NCBI RefSeq assembly: GCF_002161065.1 | Contig: NZ_NFLV01000009.1 | Coordinates: 61,940-125,939 of the forward strand | Source: Eubacterium sp. An11 | Lineage (GTDB): Bacteria; Bacillota; Clostridia; Lachnospirales; Lachnospiraceae | Length of the DNA stretch: 64,000 bases | Reading direction: 5' to 3' | Shown here: positions 45,546-53,003 of the stretch, piece after piece | Layout: each line of letters opens with the position of its first letter | How positions within the stretch are numbered: the stretch's first letter is position 1 | Notes under the pieces: generated by a model | What the model was told of the DNA's origin: nothing | Seen by the model: the letters and a program-made list of their open reading frames with translations, nothing else | Database searches by the model: none | Program-made: the position numbers and the translations under genes

Positions 45546-48513
45546 ATTCGCCATTCTCCTTTTTCTCAGAAATCCATTTTTTTGCTTTATTTGGCAGATA
45601 ATTATTTCTGTCAAATAATTCATCAATGGACAGATTTTTGTATCTAGGTAAATTATATGCAAAAGGTACATTTAAAGCCTTCACAAAGTCTTTACAATAT
45701 GTCCGGTAGTTTTCTACCTGACTTAAATAGTACTGAAGCCTTCCTTCTGACAGCTCTCCCTTGTCTGTTAGATTCTCAGCCATCTCACTAATATAACGTT
45801 GCACAAGATAATGATAGAGAGCAAAATATGATTGCACATCTTTATTATCATCAATACATTTAATATATTTATAAGCATCACGAATTACATTTAAATGCTG
45901 TACAGAATTGCGAAATACCCTTAAAGACCACTTATTAGAATATTCAAAATTCTTTGCTAAATAATCTTTCACCTTTTTTTTCGGAGGATGTTCTATTATA
46001 AATTCTTTAGCAAATTTTTTCCAATCTTTTTCTGATCCTTTCTCTTTATTATTATCTATTGTTTCTCCGTTATAAAGCACCTCATCTCTTTCGGCACAAT
46101 GAAACGCAAGAAAATATCTGGAATTAACATAAATTAAATTTTTCTGCACGAGATAAAGCACGGTCAAATATAAACGTATAATATTCTTATCGCTTTCTTC
46201 CCTTCTGATGCCTTTTTTCGATTCTTCTTCAAAATCACCAAAATTTAGACCTGTAATTTTTTCTGTTAATGCTTTTCTCATCATATCATGAACAGAAGTA
46301 CCTTTTTTATTGCTATCACCATCTTGAAATGCAATGCTCATATTACTACTAGAATCGCTATTCTGACTGAAACAGCTATTATAATATGCTTTAATCTGCT
46401 CATCAGGAATGTCTTTCAAAACAAATGCCACAACTTTTTTATTTGCAGCAAATGCGCGTACTTTTTTAGGATCAGCATAACGCACCAGATATCTAAATCT
46501 CGTTGATTTAATTACATTGTTCCAAATATATTTTTCAAAACCTTTTCTCTCCTTATCCTTTGTTTTATTTTTAGTATCCAGCAAGGCATCAACATATCCT
46601 TCCAATTCTTTTTCATCATTGGAATATCCTAAAATCTGTGCTGCGTCAATAAACATAGTTTTTTCTGTTTTCGGGACAGGTTCTGTCATTCTTGCAAAAC
46701 TGTTGATAATTCGTAATTCCTTTGATATTTCTTTACTTTCTTCAAAAATTTCATAATCTTCTTTTAATTTAGTTAAAAGATTTTCTTCTTTCATTGTATC
46801 CATAAAACTGCTAATATTATCAAAACAATGAATCAGTTGCGTCAACAGAATATTAATTTCTTTTCCATCCAGAAATACTGTCAACAGATATATCATTTCG
46901 CTGAAACTATGTGCGGTTTCTTTTATAAAAGTAATTCCTTCTGATATTTCAGGATCCAAAGGCTCTTCGCTGTCTGTATCTGAGGACTCCTGATTCACTT
47001 TCTTATGACGTTTTTCATTCATTTCAGCAAGAATCCTATCACATACAGAAAGAATACTGTTACGAATAATCTTTTCTAATTCTTCTTTTAATTTCTCCGC
47101 CTCTTTACGATATGTCAGTTCTTTTTCTACTTTTGTTTCAGCATTACGAAGTTTTCTGACAAGTTCCATTGCTTCTTCCTGCTGTTCCGATTCCTGGTAA
47201 TATTGATAAATCACAAAATCCATTATTCTGTATAGCTTTCTTCGTATTGGATTATATTTATCATCTTTGATCTTTTCTTTTATATCTTCATCCATTTTGT
47301 CGATCACAGTTTCTCTCAAATGCTTAATAGAAAAACCTGTATTTTTATAACTCTTTAGCATTATAAATTCATAATATTCCTGCGCTAGCTTTCTTTTTGC
47401 TTCTTTGCTCTCCGCATCATAGATACGAAACAGCATAAGAATATCCCTTTTTGAATTCTTCAAAAAACTCTGATTCATTTCATGAATTTTTTTCCTATAT
47501 AAGTCATCTAATTCTTTCCTTGCTTCTTGTCGACATCCTCGTGCCTCCGATTTATCAAACTCTTTTCCCAATTTGTAAATTTCTGCGCGTCTTTTTGAGT
47601 CACCATGTGCCGTCGCCTGCCTCATCATTCCCAGAACAGCTAGTAAATGATAACATTTCTTTTCAAACTGTTCCCACTCTTTTTTATCGTTGCTGGTAAT
47701 CTCCTCCCCTTTTTCATTAAGAGGATAGAACGTACTTCCAAAATACCTCATTCGTTTTTTTTCAATCAGTGTTGAAAATTTCTCGTAAAGCCCCTTTCTT
47801 TTACCTTTGGCATCTCGAAATTTTTCATAAGTATCATTTACCCCAAGATAGCCGATTAAATCAAACTTTTCCTCTCCTGACCAACTTAAAAGATTATTTA
47901 GAGCAAAGACAATATTATTTACCTGAACGGCAAGAATCTTCTCTATATCAAGAATATTATAGATGAGCTGAATATGTATATTATCCTTAAACTGTTCCCC
48001 AAAATATAATTCTTCCAGTTTTTTCCTGCAATGAATCAAGTCGTCGTCTTTTTTATTTCTAGACACAACCGGATTATTTACTTTCACAGGATCGCAATCA
48101 TCATTTTCTTTTTTCGATATATTAAAACTTTTTCCGCAAACCTCCACCAACAATGCTGCTTTTTTATTTTTCCTGTCATCATTGATATCTGAAACTTTAT
48201 CTCCGATAATATATTTATCCCGGACTGCTTTATTTCCCTGTCCAAAAGAAGTCATTAACACTTTCTGTTCGTCCCTGTCCAAAATAAATGTTGATTTCAA
48301 ACCGAGGGCCTTTGCCCTAGATTTCTTTTTTTCGCCCTCTTCTCCCACTTCTTTCTTAATCTTCTCTAGTTCTTTCTGATCTTCTCTTCTTTGCTCCTGC
48401 TCTTTCCTCAATTCTTCTTGCTTTTTCCTTAATTCTTCCTGTTTTTTATATTTTTCTCTTTTTTCTTCTTCTTGTCTTTTCCTAATATCTTTTGGTCTTT
48501 GTTTTTTTGACAT
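45493..48513 (-). CDS. cas13d: Cas13d RNA-guided RNase (type VI-D effector)
   Basis: RNA-guided, RNA-targeting effector. Both HEPN nuclease motifs (RxxxxH) are intact: RQATAH (Arg298, His303) and RNSVQH (Arg868, His873). The Cas13d N-terminal domain begins near residue 62 (KKKSRAKALGLKSTFILD) and the segment IQLIYNILDIEKILA follows, as in known Cas13d. The protein is 1006 aa, compared with about 950-970 for well-studied members; the excess is a highly charged Lys/Glu/Gln arm (residues 1-60) likely to form a coiled coil. The start is secure (GGGGGAG 7 bases upstream; no other Met until residue 87). cas1 and cas2 follow in the same operon; the usual WYL accessory gene is absent from the window. 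Confidence 0.96.
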   Translation of the reverse strand: MSKKQRPKDIRKRQEEEKREKYKKQEELRKKQEELRKEQEQRREDQKELEKIKKEVGEEGEKKKSRAKALGLKSTFILDRDEQKVLMTSFGQGNKAVRDKYIIGDKVSDINDDRKNKKAALLVEVCGKSFNISKKENDDCDPVKVNNPVVSRNKKDDDLIHCRKKLEELYFGEQFKDNIHIQLIYNILDIEKILAVQVNNIVFALNNLLSWSGEEKFDLIGYLGVNDTYEKFRDAKGKRKGLYEKFSTLIEKKRMRYFGSTFYPLNEKGEEITSNDKKEWEQFEKKCYHLLAVLGMMRQATAHGDSKRRAEIYKLGKEFDKSEARGCRQEARKELDDLYRKKIHEMNQSFLKNSKRDILMLFRIYDAESKEAKRKLAQEYYEFIMLKSYKNTGFSIKHLRETVIDKMDEDIKEKIKDDKYNPIRRKLYRIMDFVIYQYYQESEQQEEAMELVRKLRNAETKVEKELTYRKEAEKLKEELEKIIRNSILSVCDRILAEMNEKRHKKVNQESSDTDSEEPLDPEISEGITFIKETAHSFSEMIYLLTVFLDGKEINILLTQLIHCFDNISSFMDTMKEENLLTKLKEDYEIFEESKEISKELRIINSFARMTEPVPKTEKTMFIDAAQILGYSNDEKELEGYVDALLDTKNKTKDKERKGFEKYIWNNVIKSTRFRYLVRYADPKKVRAFAANKKVVAFVLKDIPDEQIKAYYNSCFSQNSDSSSNMSIAFQDGDSNKKGTSVHDMMRKALTEKITGLNFGDFEEESKKGIRREESDKNIIRLYLTVLYLVQKNLIYVNSRYFLAFHCAERDEVLYNGETIDNNKEKGSEKDWKKFAKEFIIEHPPKKKVKDYLAKNFEYSNKWSLRVFRNSVQHLNVIRDAYKYIKCIDDNKDVQSYFALYHYLVQRYISEMAENLTDKGELSEGRLQYYLSQVENYRTYCKDFVKALNVPFAYNLPRYKNLSIDELFDRNNYLPNKAKKWISEKKENGEYVMEDCGNKGAGQVENA

Positions 48514-48563
48514 ATTTTTCTCCCCCTATCTTTCTTTTGCAAGTGCCACAAAGTAACCTGTTT

Positions 48564-48644
48564 TCATTCTTTTCGAATTTCATCAACAACTGTTAACACA
48601 ACTTTGGCAATTATTCTAGCAATAGTCCACTTATCCATTTTCAC
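48564..48644 (-). CDS. 26-codon peptide gene upstream of cas13d
   Basis: A short frame starting GTG (48644) or ATG (48638) directly behind AGGAGG, ending 50 bases before cas13d. The peptide reads WTIARIIAKVVLTVVDEIR in its core: an amphipathic or membrane-active helix with charged ends. The perfect ribosome site argues for translation. It might be a leader peptide for cas13d, or a small toxin or effector partner. No family recognised. Confidence 0.55.
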   Translation of the reverse strand: MKMDKWTIARIIAKVVLTVVDEIRKE

Positions 48645-48728
48645 AATTTACCTCCTATTGTTTTTTGATTTTTATATTGCTGATATCAATTAACACATTC
48701 TTTTCATCTTATAAAAAATAGATATAAT

Positions 48729-49154
48729 TCATTTCTCCACAATTCCCAACTCTCTCTTTAATCCCTTTACTAAAACTGCAGAAAAATTTATTTTTTTCTC
48801 TTTTGCCATTTCATCCAGCCACTTCGGAATAGTTAATGTCTTTTTTACATAGACTACCTTTTCTATTTTTCTAAAATATGGCATCCACAAATGAACATAA
48901 ACAAGCTTGCTATTTTCATCAATCTTAATTTCTTCCTGACTTTTTGCTTTCGGATTTTCCTTTCCCATATCTTCATTTTGACTAATACAAAGTGCCAATA
49001 CTTCCTGTGCTGCTTTTACAGCTTCTTCTTCATTTTCAGCTTCGGTCATTTGATCTGGAAAATCTGGAAATGTTATAAGATAACCATCTTCTTCTTTGTG
49101 TAGTACCACAGGATAAATATAATTTTCTTTCACTATTTTGCCTTCCTCTTTCAT
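48729..49154 (-). CDS. hicB: HicB-family antitoxin
   Basis: A 141-aa antitoxin. The N-terminal degraded-RNase-H fold is recognisable (YIYPVVLHKEEDGYLITFPD, then TEAENEEEAVKAAQEVL), and the C-terminus is a ribbon-helix-helix-type DNA-binding part (LTIPKWLDEMAKEKKINFSA). It should neutralise HicA and repress the locus. Unlike classic hicAB operons it is transcribed away from hicA. Confidence 0.92.
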   Translation of the reverse strand: MKEEGKIVKENYIYPVVLHKEEDGYLITFPDFPDQMTEAENEEEAVKAAQEVLALCISQNEDMGKENPKAKSQEEIKIDENSKLVYVHLWMPYFRKIEKVVYVKKTLTIPKWLDEMAKEKKINFSAVLVKGLKRELGIVEK

Positions 49155-49176
49155 AACAATTTTTTAATATACATTA

Positions 49177-49221
49177 ATTATACGCCCTCCCATTGACTTA
49201 AGCAAAGATTTTATATATAAT
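49177..49221. promoter_or_regulatory. Interlocked divergent promoters of hicB and hicA
   Basis: Plus strand (hicA): TTGACT (49193-49198), 17-base spacer, TATAAT (49216-49221). Minus strand (hicB): TTGCTT (49200-49205), 17-base spacer, TATAAT (49177-49182). Each -35 lies inside the other promoter's spacer, so polymerases must compete. Confidence 0.75.
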
Positions 49222-49306
49222 AAATAATAATTAGATATTGTATTTTCCGGGTTAGTAATAGACTTTTTTGTTGCTCTATTAACCTAACATTAAAAAGGAG
49301 GATACA

Positions 49307-49504
49307 ATGCCTAATTTTAGAAAAGTCGAGAAATTAATTGTCGCCAATGGCTGGAGTCTTATACGCAGTAATGGCTCCCATTACCAATATAAACATCCTG
49401 ATAATCCTCACACCATTACGATTCCAAATCATAATGGAAAGGATTTATCCATTGGAGTTATTAAAAATCTCGAAAAAGTTACGGGGTTATCTCTACGGAG
49501 ATAG
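49307..49504 (+). CDS. hicA: HicA-family mRNA interferase toxin
   Basis: A 65-aa double-stranded-RNA-binding-like toxin. The core GWSLIRSNGSHYQYKHP includes the catalytic histidine (GSHY), and TITIPNHNGKDLSIGVIKNL is the standard C-terminal part. AAAGGAGGA precedes the start. A hairpin (GGGGTTATCTC/GAGATAGCCC) overlaps the gene end and may terminate it. Confidence 0.95.
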   Translation: MPNFRKVEKLIVANGWSLIRSNGSHYQYKHPDNPHTITIPNHNGKDLSIGVIKNLEKVTGLSLRR

Positions 49505-49624
49505 CCCTTAACTTTTTCCGGCGTATCATCTCCTTGTTTTATAACAATTATTTTTTGCTTATAACTACTACAACTACATTTAATGTAGTGCGTCCTAAAA
49601 ATAGTAATGCTTTCGATAACATTT

Positions 49625-49843
49625 TTATCCCCTTTCTGCTTTTTTCGCTGTTTTAAACGATAATCCTTTTGCTTTCGCTGCTTTTTCCCTATTTAATTTA
49701 GCTTCTTCGTAAAATTTCTTTGCTTTTCCATAGTGATAATCACCTTCACCATTTAAAGCTTTTGCCCAGTGCATATCCGCGTCTTTTTTAAATCTTCTTG
49801 CTCTTGCCAGATACATTTCTTCCGGGGAACTATAAAACGCCAT
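49625..49843 (-). CDS. Small basic protein, 72 aa, unknown
   Basis: A Lys/Ala/Tyr-rich helical protein (YLARARRFKKDADMHW, HYGKAKKFYEEAKLNREKA) preceded by AGGAGGG. The repeating K-A-K pattern suggests helical repeats or nucleic-acid binding. It lies between the HicA gene and the inverton-controlled gene. No family recognised. Confidence 0.65.
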   Translation of the reverse strand: MAFYSSPEEMYLARARRFKKDADMHWAKALNGEGDYHYGKAKKFYEEAKLNREKAAKAKGLSFKTAKKAERG

Positions 49844-49985
49844 TTTATCCCTCCTATTTTTAATTCACTTTATTTTTGTTGCCCTTATTATAATACGTGT
49901 TTTAATACGTGTCAAGTGTTTTTGCATAATTCATTTCTCCTTTATAAAAAACTTGCTTCATGCTCAATAGACTAAAGCCTATAAA

Positions 49986-50030
49986 AATAAAGGATTGATA
50001 TCTCACATATTTTGATATCAATCCTTTATT
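49986..50030. terminator. Bidirectional terminator
   Basis: A perfect 17-bp stem, AATAAAGGATTGATATC (49986-50002) with its complement (50014-50030). It lies past the stop of the 50073-50567 gene and can terminate it. Confidence 0.8.
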
Positions 50031-50072
50031 GTATTCATCTACTTTCATTTCTGATCATAACTCAGTCATGTT

Positions 50073-50567
50073 TCATTTTTTCTTTCCCGTCTCCCGAAGA
50101 TACTCTGAAATGAAATGCATCAGTTCCAGGTCGCTTCTGTAGTACAGTGTGGTTCCAACGGCCTTCATCACACCCTGCCAGCTGCCGTGGCGGCGAAACA
50201 GGGTCTCCGCATAAACCCATCTTTTACAGCAGGCAAACATCCTCTTAAATTCCTCAAAACAACTGTCAGAAAAATTCCATCCTTCTGTATTTTCCAGAGG
50301 TGTGTCCTTCCAGTCTGTCTTTTTCCAGCTCCGCATTTCGAATTCTGCCTGGGGCCGTTCCAACAGATTATAAATGCGCTCCATTTTCAGAAATAATTCG
50401 CCGTATCCCTGATAATGGATACCATATGGAATATGTACATTATAAATGATTCCTTCCGGTTCTTCGCCTTGTACTTTTTCAAAGGTAATCAGAAGTCCTG
50501 TCTGAATGACATTCCGTTCGACAAAATTTAATTTTTTTCTTTTGGTTTTTTCTGCTATCTTTCCCAT
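50073..50567 (-). CDS. Uncharacterised 164-aa protein under invertible-promoter control
   Basis: A soluble protein of mixed alpha/beta character with a basic N-terminus (KTKRKKLNFVERN). Its middle and end (NVHIPYGIHYQGYGELFLKM, FRRHGSWQGVM, YRSDLELMHFISEYL) are clearly paralogous to the 179-aa protein at 62474-63013, which adjoins a pilin-like surface gene. Its upstream region is the 386-bp inverton next to a tyrosine recombinase. I infer a phase-variable protein, perhaps a regulator; the family is not recognised. Confidence 0.75.
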   Translation of the reverse strand: MGKIAEKTKRKKLNFVERNVIQTGLLITFEKVQGEEPEGIIYNVHIPYGIHYQGYGELFLKMERIYNLLERPQAEFEMRSWKKTDWKDTPLENTEGWNFSDSCFEEFKRMFACCKRWVYAETLFRRHGSWQGVMKAVGTTLYYRSDLELMHFISEYLRETGKKK

Positions 50568-50645
50568 ATCTCCATCCCCTGTACCATCAGCCGTATTTTT
50601 CCTGATATCTGCTGTTCTTATCTATGATATTTTAGCAGATAACTT

Positions 50646-50667
50646 CATAATTTATATTATGTGGTAA
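50646..50667 (+). repeat. Left inverted repeat of the inverton
   Basis: 22 bp, CATAATTTATATTATG plus GTGGTAA overlap; identical to the reverse complement of 51010-51031. The core has recombinase-site symmetry, CATAAT and ATTATG around TTAT. Confidence 0.85.
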
Positions 50668-50781
50668 GGGTGGCACGGCAGCCACTGTATAAAAACAGGA
50701 ATCCCCCTTATTTTTTTGGATAGAACAGGAGAAGTCATCATTTTCTTCTGTTTTTTGTTTCATGAGCGCACACTTATACTG

Positions 50782-50816
50782 CCCTCTTTTTAAACAGGAC
50801 TTAAGAGGGTTTTTTT
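50782..50816 (+). terminator. Terminator-like hairpin inside the inverton
   Basis: CCCTC...TTAA pairs with TTAAGAGGG, followed by TTTTTTT on the plus strand. After inversion it would face left, blocking read-through from the recombinase gene. Confidence 0.6.
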
Positions 50817-50936
50817 GTTATGCCCAGTTTTATCAGAAAATGTTTTTCTTCCATATCTATTACTTTTCTTTGTAAAAAAAGCATTTCAAAAAAACAAGAT
50901 TTTTTTCAATATTCCCTTTATGTAATAGAAATTTCA

Positions 50937-50965
50937 TTGACGGTAAAACGGGATTATGCTATATT
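50937..50965 (+). promoter_or_regulatory. Invertible promoter (present orientation: rightward)
   Basis: TTGACG (50937-50942), 17-base spacer, TATATT (50960-50965). As sequenced it reads toward the 3' end of the recombinase gene, antisense to it, and away from the 50073-50567 gene. Confidence 0.8.
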
Positions 50966-51009
50966 GAAAACAATTGATATATGATGATGTGATATAAAAT
51001 CAGTCGTAT

Positions 51010-51031
51010 TTACCACATAATATAAATTATG
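51010..51031 (-). repeat. Right inverted repeat of the inverton
   Basis: Exact reverse complement of 50646-50667; here flanked outside by GTGGCC. Confidence 0.85.
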
Positions 51032-51086
51032 TGGCCTGTTCTACAATCAGTTCTTCCCCTCTTTCGTACCTCTCTTTTTATATGAT

Positions 51087-51926
51087 TTATATAACCAGCC
51101 CCATGGCATCCATAAAGCGTTGATGTTCTTTTCCTGTAGATATGATATAGATTCTCGTGGTGTTGATATTGCTGTGTCCCAGCACATCCGCCAGCTTCAC
51201 GATATCTTTGTTGGCTTTATAAAATGTCCGGGCAAAAAGATGCCGCAGATTATGCGGAAACACTTTATGGGGATTCACCCCAGCGTTTCGACACAGCCGT
51301 TTCATCATTTTCCAGATATTGCTGCGGTCCATGGGATTTCCATTTCTGGTAACAAAAAGCGGACCGGAGTTAATTCCCTGATTGTCCATATATTTTTTCA
51401 GAATTCGGCGCAGTTTCTTTCCCATCAGAATCACCCTGTTTTTTCCTTTCAGATTTACAGAGGCTTCTCCATCCCGGACAGCTTTTGCGGTAATATAGGG
51501 GAGCTCGGAAATGCGGATTCCCATGCCGCAGATAGTCTGAAGAATCAGCCATAATTTTTCCTGTCCCTGATTTCTTGCGCAGTAAAGCAGACGGGTATAT
51601 TCCGCCTTGGTTAGTTCCCGGTCGCTGGAACAGTAGGGCCTTCGTTGTATCTTTAACTGTTTTACTTTGAGATCTCCATATCCGGCAAAAGCCAGAAATC
51701 CATTGATCGCAGCCAGCTTCGTGTTCACGCTGACCGGCTGATATTTATCCATCAGTTCCTTCTTGTACTCAATGATCAGTTCTTTTGTCAGAGTCCTTCC
51801 CGCTCCATATTCCAGAAAGCGCAAAATTTCTCTCCGATACTGTTTTCGGGTGGCAGGGCTTCTTTCTTCCTGAATTAAATACTTTTCATATTTCTCCACA
51901 AGTTTTGGGGTCAGAATATTTTTCAT
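51087..51926 (-). CDS. Tyrosine recombinase (probable inverton invertase)
   Basis: A 279-aa site-specific recombinase. An N-terminal SAM-like core-binding domain (EKYEKYLIQEERSPATRKQY) is followed by the catalytic domain with GMGIRISELPY (Arg I), FPHNLRHLFART (HxxR) and LGHSNINTTRIYI (His and the Tyr nucleophile). The ATG at 51926 is chosen because AAGGAAG lies 7 bases ahead of it. Its position beside inverted repeats with recombinase-site symmetry makes it the likely invertase. Confidence 0.9.
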   Translation of the reverse strand: MKNILTPKLVEKYEKYLIQEERSPATRKQYRREILRFLEYGAGRTLTKELIIEYKKELMDKYQPVSVNTKLAAINGFLAFAGYGDLKVKQLKIQRRPYCSSDRELTKAEYTRLLYCARNQGQEKLWLILQTICGMGIRISELPYITAKAVRDGEASVNLKGKNRVILMGKKLRRILKKYMDNQGINSGPLFVTRNGNPMDRSNIWKMMKRLCRNAGVNPHKVFPHNLRHLFARTFYKANKDIVKLADVLGHSNINTTRIYIISTGKEHQRFMDAMGLVI

Positions 51927-52061
51927 AATCATACTTCCTTTCATTTTCTGCTATTTTATAACTATATTCTTACCCGTAAACCTTAGATTTTATTAAGAAA
52001 GAACTTTCGTTTATTTAAATAATCTGTTTCATGTATCTAAACAGCCATATTTTCAGTCAAA

Positions 52062-52097
52062 AAGGTACCTGCCAAAATAATTTCTGGCAGGTACCTT
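52062..52097. terminator. Strong terminator of the TIM-barrel operon
   Basis: AAGGTACCTGCCA (52062-52074) pairs perfectly with TGGCAGGTACCTT (52085-52097). On the minus strand it is followed by TTTTGACTG. Confidence 0.8.
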
Positions 52098-52121
52098 ATA
52101 TTTTATATCGTGTGATTTATT

Positions 52122-52952
52122 CTATTTCTGAATAGCTTTGAAAGCCGCTGCCTGTTTGGTCATACCCCTCTCAGAAGCCAGTCTCTCAATAGAGGAAGCA
52201 CCGAAGAAACCATCGATTTCCGGCACCTGTCCTATAACATAAGCGGCATCTTCCGGATCTGCAATCGGACCACCATGACAGATTACCATGATGTCCGGGT
52301 TCACTTCACGGCCTGCAGCAATGATTTCACGGATTTTTACCACGCAGTCATCCAAAGTTAAAGCAGTCTCAGCACCAATGGAACCCTTAGTGGTAAGCCC
52401 CATATGAGCAACGAGAATATCCGCACCAGCTTCCGCCATGGCTTTTGCCTGATCCGGATCAAAAACGTAAGGACAAGTCAGCATATCGAGCTTGTGAGCT
52501 TCCCGAATCATATCCACTTCCAAATCATAGCCCATTCCGGTCTCTTCCAGATTCGCGCGGAATTTACCATCAATTAATCCTACAGTAGGAAAGTTCTGTA
52601 CACCATTAAATCCCTGCTCTTTTAGCTGTTTTAAGAAAATATCCATAACACGGAACGGATCTGTACCACATACACCAGCCAGTACTGGAGTTTTCTTTAC
52701 AATTGGAAGAACTTCCTGTCCCATCTCCTGTACAATAGCATTGGCATCGCCATAAGAAAGCAATCCTGACAAAGAACCACGTCCAGCCATTCTGAATCGT
52801 CCCGAATTATAAATGATTAGCATATCCACATCTGCTTTCTCACTACATTTTGCGGTAATACCTGTGCCGGCACCTACACCAACAAGAATCTTTCCCTGTG
52901 CTATCTGCTCTCTGAAATCTTTTAAAATTTCACTTCTCGACTTTCTTAACAT
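52122..52952 (-). CDS. PEP-hydrolase-family TIM-barrel protein
   Basis: A 276-aa TIM barrel of the phosphoenolpyruvate hydrolase-like family. Landmarks are [37 protein letters not shown] and [18 protein letters not shown]. The second of two close ATGs (52952) is chosen because AAGGAGG lies 8 bases upstream. It follows the Tm-1-like gene by 51 bases; the two domains are often fused or paired in plants and bacteria. Reaction unknown. Confidence 0.87.
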   Translation of the reverse strand: MLRKSRSEILKDFREQIAQGKILVGVGAGTGITAKCSEKADVDMLIIYNSGRFRMAGRGSLSGLLSYGDANAIVQEMGQEVLPIVKKTPVLAGVCGTDPFRVMDIFLKQLKEQGFNGVQNFPTVGLIDGKFRANLEETGMGYDLEVDMIREAHKLDMLTCPYVFDPDQAKAMAEAGADILVAHMGLTTKGSIGAETALTLDDCVVKIREIIAAGREVNPDIMVICHGGPIADPEDAAYVIGQVPEIDGFFGASSIERLASERGMTKQAAAFKAIQK

Positions 52953-53003
52953 AATCATTTCCTCCTTACTTAAAATAAACCAAATAATTTTTAGTTTTTT
53001 GTT

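Larger units (their letters stand above)
50668..51009. mobile_element. Invertible DNA segment (phase-variation switch)
   Basis: A 342-bp stretch between perfect 22-bp inverted repeats, with a tyrosine recombinase gene 56 bases beyond. It carries one strong promoter (50937-50965, now pointing right) and a terminator-like hairpin (50782-50816). No ORF. Inversion would bring the promoter near the left repeat, pointing into the 50073-50567 gene. Confidence 0.8.
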
